DNA from: Nocardia ignorata NBRC 108230
GTDB taxonomy: Bacteria; Actinomycetota; Actinomycetes; Mycobacteriales; Mycobacteriaceae
DNA length: 64,000 nt
Assembly: GCF_001612905.1 (NCBI RefSeq)
Contig: NZ_BDBI01000035.1
Location: 37,510 to 101,509 of the forward strand
Direction of reading: 5' to 3'
In this document: positions 44,462 through 53,634 of the stretch, piece after piece
Layout: every line of letters starts with the position of its first letter
Position numbering within the stretch: the stretch's first letter is position 1
Program-made: the position numbers and the translations under genes
Notes under the pieces: model-generated
Database searches by the model: none
Told to the model about the DNA's origin: nothing
The model's input: only the letters and a program-made list of their open reading frames with translations

Positions 44462-44591
44462 GCCGTGCACGGTGCGGCGGGGCGTGCGCGGAGCGGCGTC
44501 CATCGGGCCGACCGGCACGAGGCAGCGGGCCGGAACCGCAACGGCCGGGTGGGTGCGGGGATCAGCACGTCACGAACTAGGCTCGGACATT

Positions 44592-45848
44592 GTGCCGAAC
44601 ACGTCTGACACCGCATCGACCCAGCCCGCCGGGGACCCGAACTACCTGGTCGGGCTCGATCTGCGTGGGCGAAGAGTCGTTGTCGTCGGCGGCGGCACTG
44701 TCGCCCAGCGCAGGCTCGGGCTGCTCGTGGCGGCGGGTGCGCGGGTGCACGTGATCAGCCGGGCCGTGACCCCCGCTGTGGAGGGCATGGCAACAGCGGG
44801 GCAACTCACCGTCGAACTGCGCGACTACCGCGACGGCGACCTCGACGAGGCCTGGTACGCGATGGCCTGCACCGACGAACCCGAGACCAATGCCGCCGTG
44901 GTCGCCGAGGCCACCGCCAAACGGATCTTCTGTGTGCGCGCCGACATCGCCCGCGACGGCACCGCCGTCACCCCGGCGACCGCCCGCTACGACGGTCTCA
45001 CCCTCGGCGTCCTCGCCGGCGGTGCGCACCGCCGCTCGGCCGCCGTCCGCAACGGCCTGCTCGAAGCGCTGCAATCCGGTGTGGTGACCGATGATTCGGA
45101 ACCCGTCACGCCCGGCGTCGCGCTCGTGGGTGGTGGGCCGGGCGACCCCGACCTCATCACCGTGCGCGGCCGCCGCCTGCTCGCCCGCGCCGACCTGGTC
45201 GTCGCCGACCGGCTAGCCCCGCCGGAACTGCTCGCCGAACTCGGCCCGCACGTCGAGGTCATCGACGCGGCGAAGATCCCCTACGGCCGGTCCATGGCGC
45301 AGGAGGCGATCAACCTCGCCCTCGTCGAGGGCGTGAAAGCGGGCAAGTTCGTCGTCCGGCTCAAGGGCGGCGACCCGTACGTCTTCGGGCGCGGGTACGA
45401 GGAACTCGAGGCGTGCGCCGAGGCGGGCATCCCCGTGACGGTGGTACCCGGCATCACCAGCCCCATCTCGGTACCCGGTGCCGCAGGCATCCCGGTGACC
45501 CATCGCGGGGTGACCCACGAATTCGTGGTCGTGAGCGGACACGTCGCCCCGGATCATCCGGACTCGCTGGTCGACTGGTCGGCGCTGGCCAAGCTGCGCG
45601 GCACCCTCGTGCTGATGATGGCCGTGGAACGCATCGACAAGTTCGCCGCCGCCCTGCTCGACGGCGGCAAGTCCGCCGACACCCCGGCCACCGTCATCCA
45701 GGAGGGCACCCTGCGCACCCAGCGGGTGGTGCGCGCCGACCTGGCCACCGTCGCCGAACGGGTCAAGCAGGAGGGCATCCGGCCGCCCGCGATCATCGTC
45801 ATCGGGCCGACGGCGGCCTTCGGCGCCGATCCCGCCGATCCCGCCTGA
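44592..45848 (+). CDS. cysG: Siroheme synthase: precorrin-2 dehydrogenase fused to uroporphyrinogen-III C-methyltransferase
   Basis: 418 residues. The N-terminal NAD domain (GRRVVVVGGGTVAQRRLGLLVAAGARV) oxidises precorrin-2. The C-terminal SUMT domain has VALVGGGPGDPDLITVRGRRLL, VRLKGGDPYVFGRGYEE and VVPGITSPISVPGAAGIPVTHRG. It supplies siroheme and precorrin-2 for cobalamin, consistent with the nearby cob genes. GTG 44592 has TAGGCT at 44578-44583, 8 bp upstream. Shorter than E. coli CysG by ~40 residues. Confidence 0.94.
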   Translation: MPNTSDTASTQPAGDPNYLVGLDLRGRRVVVVGGGTVAQRRLGLLVAAGARVHVISRAVTPAVEGMATAGQLTVELRDYRDGDLDEAWYAMACTDEPETNAAVVAEATAKRIFCVRADIARDGTAVTPATARYDGLTLGVLAGGAHRRSAAVRNGLLEALQSGVVTDDSEPVTPGVALVGGGPGDPDLITVRGRRLLARADLVVADRLAPPELLAELGPHVEVIDAAKIPYGRSMAQEAINLALVEGVKAGKFVVRLKGGDPYVFGRGYEELEACAEAGIPVTVVPGITSPISVPGAAGIPVTHRGVTHEFVVVSGHVAPDHPDSLVDWSALAKLRGTLVLMMAVERIDKFAAALLDGGKSADTPATVIQEGTLRTQRVVRADLATVAERVKQEGIRPPAIIVIGPTAAFGADPADPA

Positions 45849-45899
45849 GGTCACGATCTCGGCGGGTGGCGCCGACGGTGTCGTTTACAGTGGTCGACT

Positions 45900-47387
45900 G
45901 TGCTCGAAAACCCCGCTGCCTCGAAGCAGTCCCCGGTGAAGCAGTCGGCCTTCGGGCTCGCGATCATCGTTCTCAGCGGCCTGCAGTTCATGGTCGTGCT
46001 CGACGGCACCGTCGTGATCTTCGCGCTGCCCCGCCTGCAGGACGAACTCGGGCTGTCCAGCTCGGGCGGCGCGTGGACGGTCACCGCCTACGGCCTCACC
46101 TTCGCGGGCATGATGCTGCTCGGCGGCCGCCTCGGTGACGTCTTCGGCCGCAAACGCATGCTCATCACCGGTGTCGGCCTGTTCACCGCCGCCTCGCTGG
46201 CCTGCGGTCTCGCCCAGGGCGAGCTGGCGCTGCTGATCGCGCGCGCCTTCCAGGGTGCGGGCGCGGCGATCGCGGCACCGACCGCGTTCGCGCTGGTCGC
46301 CACCACTTTCGCGCCGGGTAAGGCGCGCAACCAGGCGGTGGCCGTCGTCGGATCGATGGCCGGAATCGGCTCGGTGAGCGGCCTGGTGATCGGTGGTCTG
46401 CTCACCGAGATGTCGTGGCGGATGATCTTCCTCATCAATGTGCCGATCGGCGCGCTGATCGTGGTCGGCGCGATGTACACGCTCTCCGACACCGCCCACC
46501 ACCGGGCGCCCCTCGACGTGAAGGGTGCGGTGCTGGGCACTCTCGCCTGCGCGCTGGTCGTGTTCGGCGCTACCGAGGGACCGTCGTGGGGGTGGGGCAG
46601 CCCGGTCATCCTGACCTCGCTGATCGTCGGCGTCGTGCTGCTCGTGGCATTCGTGCTCATCGAACGCAACGAGGCCGACCCGCTGCTGCCGTGGTCGCTG
46701 TTCGACAGCCGCGACCGCAACTCGACCTTCCTGCTGATCTTCCTGGCGGGCGCGGTGCTCGGCGCGATGACCTTCTTCGTCGCCCAGATGCTGCAGAACT
46801 CGCTCGGCTACAGCCCGCTGCACGCCGGTATCGCCTGCATCCCGTTCACCATCGGCATCGGTGTCGGCGGCGCGCTGGCCTCCAAGGCGGCGTTGCTCGT
46901 GCCGCCGCGCTGGCTGCTGACCGGCGCCGCGCTCGTGCTGTCGGGGGCGCTGCTGTTCGGGTCGACACTGGACCGCCACATCGGCTACTTCACCACCCTG
47001 CTGCCGCTGCTCGTCGTCATCGGGTTCGGGGTGGGTGTGGCGATGGTGCTCGCACCGCTGTGCGTGCTGGTCGACGTGCCGCCGTCCGATATCGGCCCGC
47101 TCTCGGCGGTGGGGCAGATGTTCATGAACCTGGCGACGCCGATCGCGATCGGACTGCTCAGCCCGATCGCGGCCTCGCGCACCCTGTCGCTCGGCGGCAG
47201 CCCCGACACCAAGGTGTCGGCCATGACCGGACCCCAGCTCGACGCGCTCACCAGCGGCTACACCACGGTCCTGCTCGTCTGCTCGGGTCTGGCACTGCTG
47301 GCCGCCGTGGTGGCGCTGACCTTGCGTTTCACGCCTGCTCAGCTGGCCCAGGCCCAGCACGCCCAGGAGGAAGCCCAAAAGGCCTGA
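45900..47387 (+). CDS. efpA: MFS drug exporter, DHA2 family, EfpA-like
   Basis: 495 residues with 14 predicted spans. Motif A is GGRLGDVFGRKRML. The N-terminus FMVVLDGTVVIFALPRLQDELG is typical of DHA2 14-TMS antiporters, and the position next to cysG and proS matches Rv2846c efpA. An inner-membrane drug/proton antiporter or lipid exporter. GTG 45900 has TACAGT at 45886-45891, 8 bp upstream. Confidence 0.88.
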   Translation: MLENPAASKQSPVKQSAFGLAIIVLSGLQFMVVLDGTVVIFALPRLQDELGLSSSGGAWTVTAYGLTFAGMMLLGGRLGDVFGRKRMLITGVGLFTAASLACGLAQGELALLIARAFQGAGAAIAAPTAFALVATTFAPGKARNQAVAVVGSMAGIGSVSGLVIGGLLTEMSWRMIFLINVPIGALIVVGAMYTLSDTAHHRAPLDVKGAVLGTLACALVVFGATEGPSWGWGSPVILTSLIVGVVLLVAFVLIERNEADPLLPWSLFDSRDRNSTFLLIFLAGAVLGAMTFFVAQMLQNSLGYSPLHAGIACIPFTIGIGVGGALASKAALLVPPRWLLTGAALVLSGALLFGSTLDRHIGYFTTLLPLLVVIGFGVGVAMVLAPLCVLVDVPPSDIGPLSAVGQMFMNLATPIAIGLLSPIAASRTLSLGGSPDTKVSAMTGPQLDALTSGYTTVLLVCSGLALLAAVVALTLRFTPAQLAQAQHAQEEAQKA

Positions 47388-47389
47388 GG

Positions 47390-47803
47390 TCAGAGGCGGC
47401 CGGTCACCTTGTACGGCGTGATCCGTACCGTCACCCGTTCGGCGTCGTCCGCCGAGGCCGGGTTGAACTCGGCGTAGGGCAGACCTGTGTATTTCAGGGA
47501 CAACTCGTCGGGCAGCAGACGATCGGGATCCGGGACGAGGGTGGCGGTGCCGCGGATGGCGGCATAGACGAACGGGCGTTCGGGCGGATTGACCATCACG
47601 GTGACGCGGGGGTCGCGGGCCAGGTTCTTGGCCTGCTGGCGGGCGACGGTGGTGGAGAAGAGCAGGTCGTCGCCGTCGCGTTTGATCCAGACGACAGTCA
47701 GATGCGGATGCCCGTCGGGACCGAGGGTGGCGACGGTGGCATACGCCTTCTCGTCGTCGATATAGGTGGACAACTCTTCGGACAGCGTGATGGTTCGGGT
47801 CAT
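47390..47803 (-). CDS. PPOX-class (probably F420-dependent) pyridoxamine-oxidase-like protein
   Basis: 137 residues. Split beta-barrel flavin/F420 fold with YATVATLGPDGHPHLTVVWIKRDGDDLLFSTT, NLARDPRVTVMVNPPERPFVYAAIRGTA and a C-terminal VTVRITPYKVTGRL. F420-using PPOX proteins abound in mycolata. ATG 47803 is the family start. It converges on efpA with 2 bp between stops. Confidence 0.87.
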   Translation of the reverse strand: MTRTITLSEELSTYIDDEKAYATVATLGPDGHPHLTVVWIKRDGDDLLFSTTVARQQAKNLARDPRVTVMVNPPERPFVYAAIRGTATLVPDPDRLLPDELSLKYTGLPYAEFNPASADDAERVTVRITPYKVTGRL

Positions 47804-47921
47804 ACCGGTACGAACGCGGCGGTCATGCCCGGCATTCCGGCCCGTTGCGGCAGAACGGTATTCGGGTTCTCGTGGCGGAAACGGGGTTGCCCGACAGTTG
47901 ACGCGGCATGAGACTGGAGGG

Positions 47922-48545
47922 ATGTCTGTGCTCGCGGAGAACCTGCTCGACCGGTGGATCGCCTTGGCCGGGACCGACTCCGAAGCCATCGGGATCGGCA
48001 TCATCGGCCGCTACGCCGAACCACACCGCCGCTACCACACCCTCACCCACCTGTCGGTGATGCTCGCCGCCATCGACGAATTGGCCGATGCCGCAACCGA
48101 TATCGACACCGTGCGCTACGCGGCCTTCTTCCACGACGCGATCTACGCCGTCGACCGTGCCGACAACGAGGAACGCAGCGCCGACCTGGCTCGCGACGTC
48201 CTCGAAACACTCGGCGCCACACCCGAACTGGTGCACGAGGTGATGCGCCTGGTGATCCTCACCCGCGGCCACAACCCGGAAGCCGGCGACGCCAACGGCG
48301 CGGTGCTCTGCGACGCCGACCTGGTCGTGCTCGGTGGGACAGCGCGGGAGTACGCCGCCTACGCGGCCGCGATCCGCGAGGAATACCGCCACGTCCCCGA
48401 CGACCTGTTCCGTGCCGGCCGTGCCTCGGTGCTGCGCAACCTCGCCGAGCAACCGCGCCTGTTCCGCACGCCGCGGGCCTATCAGCGGTACGAGGGACTC
48501 GCTCGCGCCAACCTCGCGGCCGAACTCATCGGGTTGTCGGGCTAG
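47922..48545 (+). CDS. HD-domain metal-dependent phosphohydrolase (COG4339-like)
   Basis: 207 residues. The metal-binding signature is RRYHTLTH (~38) and AAFFHDAIYAVDRADNEERSA (~70-90), with a later Asp in LCDADLVVLGG. GGAGGG directly precedes ATG 47922. Its TAG stop and the TAG stop of the opposite-strand LysE gene overlap in the same 4 bp. Substrate unknown. Confidence 0.85.
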   Translation: MSVLAENLLDRWIALAGTDSEAIGIGIIGRYAEPHRRYHTLTHLSVMLAAIDELADAATDIDTVRYAAFFHDAIYAVDRADNEERSADLARDVLETLGATPELVHEVMRLVILTRGHNPEAGDANGAVLCDADLVVLGGTAREYAAYAAAIREEYRHVPDDLFRAGRASVLRNLAEQPRLFRTPRAYQRYEGLARANLAAELIGLSG

Positions 48546-49186
48546 TCCTTGCGCCCGGTCAGCGCGAGCGACGCGCCGAGGCCGATCATCACCAACCCGC
48601 CTGTCCCGCCGACCGCGGCCAGGCGTCGCGGTGACCGTGCGAACCAGGTCCTGGCCGACCCGGCCGCCAACGCCCACAGTGAATCGAACACGAGGCCGAA
48701 CACGGGGATGCACAGGCCGAGGATCAACATCTGCTGCGATACGCCGCCGCGTGCGGGGTCGACGAACTGGGGGAGCAGCGCCGCCAAGAAGACGATGGTC
48801 TTCGGGTTCGCCAGGCCGACGATGAACCCGTCGCGCAATGCCGCGACCGCGTTGTCGTCGCGACCGTCGGGCCCGATCCGCATGGCGTCGTGCAGTTGGG
48901 TGCGGTGCCGGAAGGCCTGAATGCCCAGGTACACAAGGTAACCCGCGCCGACGAGCTTGATCGCGGTGAACACCGTCGCCGACGCCATCACTACCGCCCC
49001 CACGCCACACGCGACGGCGACGACCTGGAGGTATACCCCGACAGAGTTGCCGACCACGTTCAGCAACGCGGTCCGCCGACCGGCGGTGAGCGCCCGTCCG
49101 ATGGTGAACAACACGCTCGGACCCGGCACGAGCACGATCAGCAACGCCAGTCCGGCGAACGACGCCAGCGCACCCCAGGAGACCAT
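48542..49186 (-). CDS. LysE/RhtB-family exporter
   Basis: 214 residues, six spans. LIVLVPGPSVLFTIGRALTAGRRTAL near the N-terminus is the LysE signature, and GFIVGLANPKTIVFLAALLPQFVDP is its central part. It exports amino acids or derivatives. The start is ATG 49186; an in-frame GTG lies 9 bp upstream. Confidence 0.9.
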   Translation of the reverse strand: MVSWGALASFAGLALLIVLVPGPSVLFTIGRALTAGRRTALLNVVGNSVGVYLQVVAVACGVGAVVMASATVFTAIKLVGAGYLVYLGIQAFRHRTQLHDAMRIGPDGRDDNAVAALRDGFIVGLANPKTIVFLAALLPQFVDPARGGVSQQMLILGLCIPVFGLVFDSLWALAAGSARTWFARSPRRLAAVGGTGGLVMIGLGASLALTGRKD

Positions 49187-49211
49187 GACCGCCACGGTAT
49201 CCGGGCCGCGC

Positions 49212-50048
49212 TCAGCGCGCGAGCGCGTTGTTCGATTCGATCGCGGCGACGATGAGGTCGGCCACGCCGCGCTGTCCGGCCAGGGTCGGGTGATAGGGCA
49301 GCAGCGTGCGCTCGGCCAGGATCGGGTCGAACCAGCGCACCGACGGATCCGCGCACATCCCGAACTCGCGGGACGCGGCGACAGTGTCGACATAGATCGC
49401 GCCGTGCGCGGCGGCTTCGCGCGCGACAACCGCGTTGAGCCGTTCGAACTTGGACTGGATGTGGGCGGCGTCGGCGTCGCGCAGTCCGGCCATGGCCGGG
49501 CAGCTGTGGTCGGTGAGGTAGGTCGGCCAGCCGTCGACGACGATGACGGCGTTCGGGGCGCGCCGGGTGATGTCGTCCAGCGCTGCCGCGTAGCTCGGGG
49601 CGATCGCATCGATCTTGTGGTCCCAGCCGGGGTCCGTTCCACAGCCGCCCAGGTGGCACCGCCCGAGGATGTACTGGGTCATGTCGGCGTCGTTGGCGCC
49701 GATGTGCAGTGTGACGAGCCGGGTTGCGGGCCCGAGCGCGTCCAGCTGCGGGGCGACACCCGGTCCCTGCTGCTGGGTCAGGTGCGGGATCTTCGCCGAA
49801 CTACAGGTGCGATCGTCCAGGGTGAGTCCGAGCCGTTGCGCCACCAGCTTCGGCGCGTTGGCCGTCGAGCGAGCGCACTGCAGCGGAGCGGTGAGGTCGA
49901 GGTTCGCGGCGCCGGTGGTCGCGGCGCCGGAATCGCCGAGGGCCACATAGGCTGCCCCGCTCGCCGGTTCGGCGTGCGCTCCGGCCGAGAGCAGTGCGGG
50001 CACCGAAACAGTCAGCGCCGCAACGAGCGCGCGCATGCGGTTGGTCAT
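49212..50048 (-). CDS. Secreted SGNH/GDSL hydrolase
   Basis: 278 residues with a Sec signal ending near AHA (residue ~26). Block I YVALGDSGAATT (GDS nucleophile), block III LHIGANDADMT, and block V with the Asp/His pair in LLPYHPTLAGQ. The mature protein has several cysteines in pairs (CARS, TCSS, CHLGGCG), expected for an exported enzyme. A secreted esterase or lipase similar to Nocardia and Streptomyces lipases. Confidence 0.88.
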   Translation of the reverse strand: MTNRMRALVAALTVSVPALLSAGAHAEPASGAAYVALGDSGAATTGAANLDLTAPLQCARSTANAPKLVAQRLGLTLDDRTCSSAKIPHLTQQQGPGVAPQLDALGPATRLVTLHIGANDADMTQYILGRCHLGGCGTDPGWDHKIDAIAPSYAAALDDITRRAPNAVIVVDGWPTYLTDHSCPAMAGLRDADAAHIQSKFERLNAVVAREAAAHGAIYVDTVAASREFGMCADPSVRWFDPILAERTLLPYHPTLAGQRGVADLIVAAIESNNALAR

Positions 50049-50165
50049 CGAACATCCTGGGGGGTCGAGCGGTCGTCGGCGTCGGGTCGGTCGGCCGAGT
50101 TCAGGCTAGGCGGCGGCGACCCCGTTGTCTTTGTGCTGCGTCACGGTATCTGCTGGACTATGCGA

Positions 50166-50195
50166 TTGACAGGCAAGTAGCCACTTGCCTATTGT
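50166..50195 (+). promoter_or_regulatory. ArsR-operon promoter with operator in the spacer
   Basis: TTGACA (50166-50171), 18-bp spacer, TATTGT (50190-50195). A perfect inverted repeat AGGCAAGT-AGCC-ACTTGCCT at 50171-50190 fills the spacer. Binding there would exclude RNA polymerase, the usual way ArsR-family repressors work. The regulator gene begins 30 bp downstream. Confidence 0.7.
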
Positions 50196-50224
50196 GGTTG
50201 CGGAAGAGACAAGGAGTGCTCGCC

Positions 50225-50506
50225 GTGAGCGATATCTTCACCGCCCTGGCGGACTCGACACGACGCGCGCTGCTCGACGAACTGGCCGATCGTGACGGTC
50301 AGACCCTGTTCGAACTGTGCGGCAGGCTCGCGACCTTGCACGGCATCAGCTCCTCGCGGCAGGCGATCACCCAGCATCTCGGGGTGCTCGAGGCGGCGGG
50401 CCTGGTCCGCACGAGCCGCGTCGGCCGCTACAAATTCCACTACCGCGACTTCACCCCGCTGCGCGAGCTGACGGCGCGGTGGCCCATTCCCCAGGAGGAC
50501 ACATGA
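50225..50506 (+). CDS. ArsR-family winged-helix repressor
   Basis: 93 residues. It has IFTALADSTRRALLDELADRDGQTLFELCGRL and the recognition helix SSSRQAITQHLGVLEAAGLVRTSRVGRYKFHY. A single Cys (ELCGRL) sits where metal-sensing ELCVCD would be, but the second Cys is absent, so it probably does not sense metal that way. It overlaps the VOC gene by ATGA. GTG 50225 has AAGGAG upstream. Confidence 0.9.
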   Translation: MSDIFTALADSTRRALLDELADRDGQTLFELCGRLATLHGISSSRQAITQHLGVLEAAGLVRTSRVGRYKFHYRDFTPLRELTARWPIPQEDT

Positions 50507-50898
50507 TCCGCATCGGCGTCACCAGCGTCTTCGTCGACGACCAGGACAAGGCCGAGAAGTTCTACACCGAGGTGCTCGGCTTCCAGGTGAAACACAAAGT
50601 GCCCCTTGGTGAGTACTCGTGGCTGACCGTGGTCTCGCCCGCCGACCCCGACGGCATCGAGCTGCTGCTCGAGCCCGACCAGCACCCTGCCGCGAAGGCC
50701 TACAAGACGGCGTTGAGTGCCGACGGTATTCCGATGATGATCTTCACCGTCGACGACATCGACGCCGAATACCGCCGCCTGACCGACCTGGGTGTCTTCT
50801 TCACCCAACCGCCCCAGCCCATGGGCCAGGTGACCTCCGCCGTCTTCGACGACACCTGCGGCAATCTCATCTCCCTGAACTCGCCTGTCGGCGAATAG
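50503..50898 (+). CDS. VOC-family (glyoxalase/bleomycin resistance-like) protein
   Basis: 131 residues, two beta-alpha-beta-beta-beta modules. It has VFVDDQDKAEKFYTEVLGFQVKHK at the N-terminus and QVTSAVFDDTCGNLISLNSP at the C-terminus; the latter supplies a Glu/Asn-type metal-side position. Pairs of ArsR and VOC genes are common in actinobacteria. Coupled to the repressor by a 4-bp overlap. Substrate unknown. Confidence 0.88.
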   Translation: MIRIGVTSVFVDDQDKAEKFYTEVLGFQVKHKVPLGEYSWLTVVSPADPDGIELLLEPDQHPAAKAYKTALSADGIPMMIFTVDDIDAEYRRLTDLGVFFTQPPQPMGQVTSAVFDDTCGNLISLNSPVGE

Positions 50899-50962
50899 CG
50901 CACCGGGGCGCCGCCGAGTTCCAGGGGGAACAATCGTGGCGCCCCATCGGTTGACCCGGCAT

Positions 50963-51637
50963 ATGACGACACTCGGATTGATCGGTAGCGGATTCATCGG
51001 TTCCACCCTGGCCCGGCTCGCGGTGGACGCGGGTCACGACGTGGTCCTCAGCAATTCGCGTGGCCCGGAAACCCTGACGGACCTGGTGGCCGAACTCGGC
51101 CCTCGCGCCCGCGCGGCCACCCCCGCCGAAGCGGCCGAGGCGGGTGACTACGTGGTGGTCACCGTCCCGCTGAAGGCGTATCGCGACGTCCCCGTCGCCC
51201 CACTGGCGGGCAAGGTGGTGTTCGACACCAACAACTACTACCCCGAGCGTGACGGCGCGTTCCCCGAACTCGACGCCGACGAGACCACCACCAGCGAACT
51301 CCTGCAAGCGCACCTGCCCGAGTCGAAGGTGGTCAAGGCGTTCAACAACATCGCCTACGCCAACCTGGCCGAACTCGCCAGGCCCGCAGGCGCCGCCGAC
51401 CGCTCCGCCCTGCCGATCTTCGGTGACGACGCCGACGCCAAGAAGCTGGCCGCCGAGTTCATCGACAGCCTCGGCTACGACGTTGTCGACGGTGGTGACC
51501 TCCCGGAAAGCCGCCGCTCCCAAAGGGATACGCCGGTCTACGTCCACCCGTACGCCGCCGACAGCAACTGGCCGCCCGCGTCGAAGCCCGCGAGCGCCGA
51601 CGAGGTGCGCGCGGCCCTCGTGGCGGCGCAGGTCTAA
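50963..51637 (+). CDS. NADP oxidoreductase, coenzyme F420-dependent type (NpdG-like Rossmann protein)
   Basis: 224 residues. LGLIGSGFIGSTLARLAVDAGHDVVLSNSRGPETL is the dinucleotide-binding part, followed by VVTVPLKAY, VVFDTNNYYPERDG and VVKAFNNIAY. The NSRGP loop suits NADP(H) binding. ATG 50963 gives the normal start; an upstream ATG has no support. Its stop overlaps the stop of the minus-strand remnant below. Confidence 0.85.
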   Translation: MTTLGLIGSGFIGSTLARLAVDAGHDVVLSNSRGPETLTDLVAELGPRARAATPAEAAEAGDYVVVTVPLKAYRDVPVAPLAGKVVFDTNNYYPERDGAFPELDADETTTSELLQAHLPESKVVKAFNNIAYANLAELARPAGAADRSALPIFGDDADAKKLAAEFIDSLGYDVVDGGDLPESRRSQRDTPVYVHPYAADSNWPPASKPASADEVRAALVAAQV

Positions 51638-51864
51638 CCCGTTCCCCACCTCCCCGCGGCCCGCAACCTGGCCAGCGTCGCCTGATCGGGGTGATGTTCG
51701 ACCAGGAAGCGGGGCGGGAACAGGCCGGGCACGGCCCGCAGCCCGACTTCGCGATCCAGCACCTCCCACGGAACCTGGAACAGCGACGCGGTCGTCGGAT
51801 CGACCATGCTGACGACGTGTGCCCGCGGTAGCAGTGTGGGCACGGTATCGGTCCACGCGGCCAC
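51634..51864 (-). CDS. Hypothetical protein or gene remnant
   Basis: 76 residues from GTG 51864: AAWTDTVPTLLPRAHVVSMVDPTTASLF..., ending RLRAAGRWGTG. Codon use is good. The same frame continues coding-like for ~26 residues upstream (EHAAELLHVRAADGIEET) to an in-frame TGA without any start codon, so this may be the 3' part of a broken gene. No family recognised. Confidence 0.4.
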   Translation of the reverse strand: MAAWTDTVPTLLPRAHVVSMVDPTTASLFQVPWEVLDREVGLRAVPGLFPPRFLVEHHPDQATLARLRAAGRWGTG

Positions 51865-52020
51865 CGTTTCCTCGATTCCGTCGGCGGCCCGAACATGCAG
51901 CAGCTCGGCGGCGTGCTCGTCGAGTCGGCCTGCTGAGCACTCTCTCGATCACGCATGCCCGGCCGGACGCGACCGGACCGCGGAACGTTACCGGCAACCG
52001 GGCCGGCGCGCACCTCGAGC
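51865..52020. other. Intergenic between the remnant and yaaA
   Basis: 156 bp. The part next to 51865 is the coding-like extension of the remnant; beyond it I see nothing. Confidence 0.3.
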
Positions 52021-52764
52021 TCAGGTGATGATGAGAAGCTCTGTGGGCGAGGAGATTTCGGCACGCAGACCGGCTTTGGTCGCGACCCGGGCCACGCCGC
52101 GGATATCGGTGGGGTCGGCGCGGGTGAGGACGAGGGCACGGGCGAGCAGCCCCTTGTGGTGTTTGTTGAAGTGGCTCACCACGGTGCGGGAACCGTCGGG
52201 GTGTTCGGTGAGGACGTTGGCGGTGATCGCGTCGGGGACGCGGCCGAGCTGCTGGTAGGTGCCCGAACGCAGGTCGATGACGAGATCACCCGCGGCTTCG
52301 GCGTAGAAGGCGTCGGGGAGCACGTCACGCCACAGGGCCGAGAGGGTGGGCAAGCCGGGGAGTTTGGTGCCGCCGGAGAGACGGTAGGCGGGGATCGGGT
52401 CACCCGCGCGGACGACACCGAACAGGGCGGAGCCGATGCCGAGCCGGGCGTACGCCTTGGCCCGCTGCGCCTTGGTGAACGATTTCGAGTCCAGCGCGTC
52501 GTAGAGCACACCGGTGTAGCGCTCGAGCGCGGGCCGGGTGGGGGAAGTGCGCAGGGTCGCGTTGCGGGCGATCTCGGTGTCGGCGCCCTTGCCGAGCCCG
52601 AGCACGGCAGCCGAGGTGGCTGGGTCGGCCGCCAACTGGACCACCTCGGTGATCAACTTGTCGCGCACCGCGCTCAGCTGCGGCATCGCCAGATCCTCGA
52701 GGTTCAGGGGCGCGCCCGAACCGCCGTCGGACTTGGTCTCGGAGGGAGGCAGCAGCACCAGCAC
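52021..52764 (-). CDS. yaaA: Peroxide stress protein YaaA (DUF328)
   Basis: 247 residues. It opens VLVLLPPSETKSDGG, the YaaA signature, followed by RYTGVLYDALD, IGSALFGVVRAGDPIPAYRLS and a C-terminal VSHFNKHHKGLLARAL. E. coli YaaA limits free iron and binds DNA under peroxide stress. GTG 52764 matches the family start; TTG 52773 is three codons earlier. Confidence 0.93.
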   Translation of the reverse strand: MLVLLPPSETKSDGGSGAPLNLEDLAMPQLSAVRDKLITEVVQLAADPATSAAVLGLGKGADTEIARNATLRTSPTRPALERYTGVLYDALDSKSFTKAQRAKAYARLGIGSALFGVVRAGDPIPAYRLSGGTKLPGLPTLSALWRDVLPDAFYAEAAGDLVIDLRSGTYQQLGRVPDAITANVLTEHPDGSRTVVSHFNKHHKGLLARALVLTRADPTDIRGVARVATKAGLRAEISSPTELLIIT

Positions 52765-52874
52765 GAGTGTCAACGGTAATCACCGCGCTGATCACCGCAG
52801 CGCCCCACCCCGCCGCTCCCGGCGAAGCCGCGTCTTCGTGCTCGCCGACTACGGCATCCGAAGTCCCGGGGTAC

Positions 52875-53630
52875 TCAGCGCACCGCTTCCAAGAACTTGC
52901 GCGTCCGCTCGTTGGTCGGCGCCTCGAAGATCTGTTCCGGCGGACCCTGCTCGACGATGCGCCCGGCATCGAACATCAGCACCCGGTCCGACACCTCGCG
53001 GGCGAAACGCATCTCGTGGGTGACGATCAGCATGGTGATGTCGGTGGTCTCGGCGATGGTGCGCAGCACGTCGAGCACGTCGCCGACCAGTTCCGGGTCG
53101 AGCGCGGAGGTCACCTCGTCGAGCAGCATCACCTTCGGGTCCATCGCGCAGCACCGCGCGATCGCCACCCGCTGCTGCTGACCACCCGAGAGCTGGGAGG
53201 GGTGCGCGTTCTCCTTGTCGGCCAGGCCGACCACGTCCAGCAGGTGCCGCGCCCGCTCGCGCGCTTCGTCTTTCGACTTGCCGAGCACGTGGATCGGCGC
53301 CTCGGTGATGTTCTCGAGCACCGTCATGTTCGGGAACAGATTGAACTGCTGGAACACCATGCCGATTTTGGTGCGCACCGCCCGAAGGTGTTTCTCCCTG
53401 GCGGGCACCAGTTCTCCGTTGCGTTCGGTGTGGGTGAGGGGTTCGCCGTCGACCCAGACGACGCCCTCGCTCACGGTTTCCAGCGTCATCAACAGGCGCA
53501 GGATCGTGGTCTTGCCCGACCCCGACGGGCCGATCAACGTGACCTTCTCCCCACGCCCCACCGTGAAGTCGAGGTGGTCGAGCACGGTGAGAGCGCCGAA
53601 GCGTTTGACCACCTGATCGAATCGAATCAT
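52875..53630 (-). CDS. ehuA: Ectoine/hydroxyectoine ABC transporter ATP-binding protein
   Basis: 251 residues. Walker A GPSGSGKTT, Q-loop MVFQQFNLFPNMT, signature LSGGQQQR, Walker B VMLLDEVTSALDPEL, switch His in VTHEM. Polar-amino-acid type ATPase. ATG 53630 lies 4 bp after the ehuD stop; TTG 53648, preceded by GGAGAAG, would overlap ehuD and is possible. Last gene of the ehuBCDA operon. Confidence 0.9.
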   Translation of the reverse strand: MIRFDQVVKRFGALTVLDHLDFTVGRGEKVTLIGPSGSGKTTILRLLMTLETVSEGVVWVDGEPLTHTERNGELVPAREKHLRAVRTKIGMVFQQFNLFPNMTVLENITEAPIHVLGKSKDEARERARHLLDVVGLADKENAHPSQLSGGQQQRVAIARCCAMDPKVMLLDEVTSALDPELVGDVLDVLRTIAETTDITMLIVTHEMRFAREVSDRVLMFDAGRIVEQGPPEQIFEAPTNERTRKFLEAVR

Positions 53631-53634
53631 CTCG

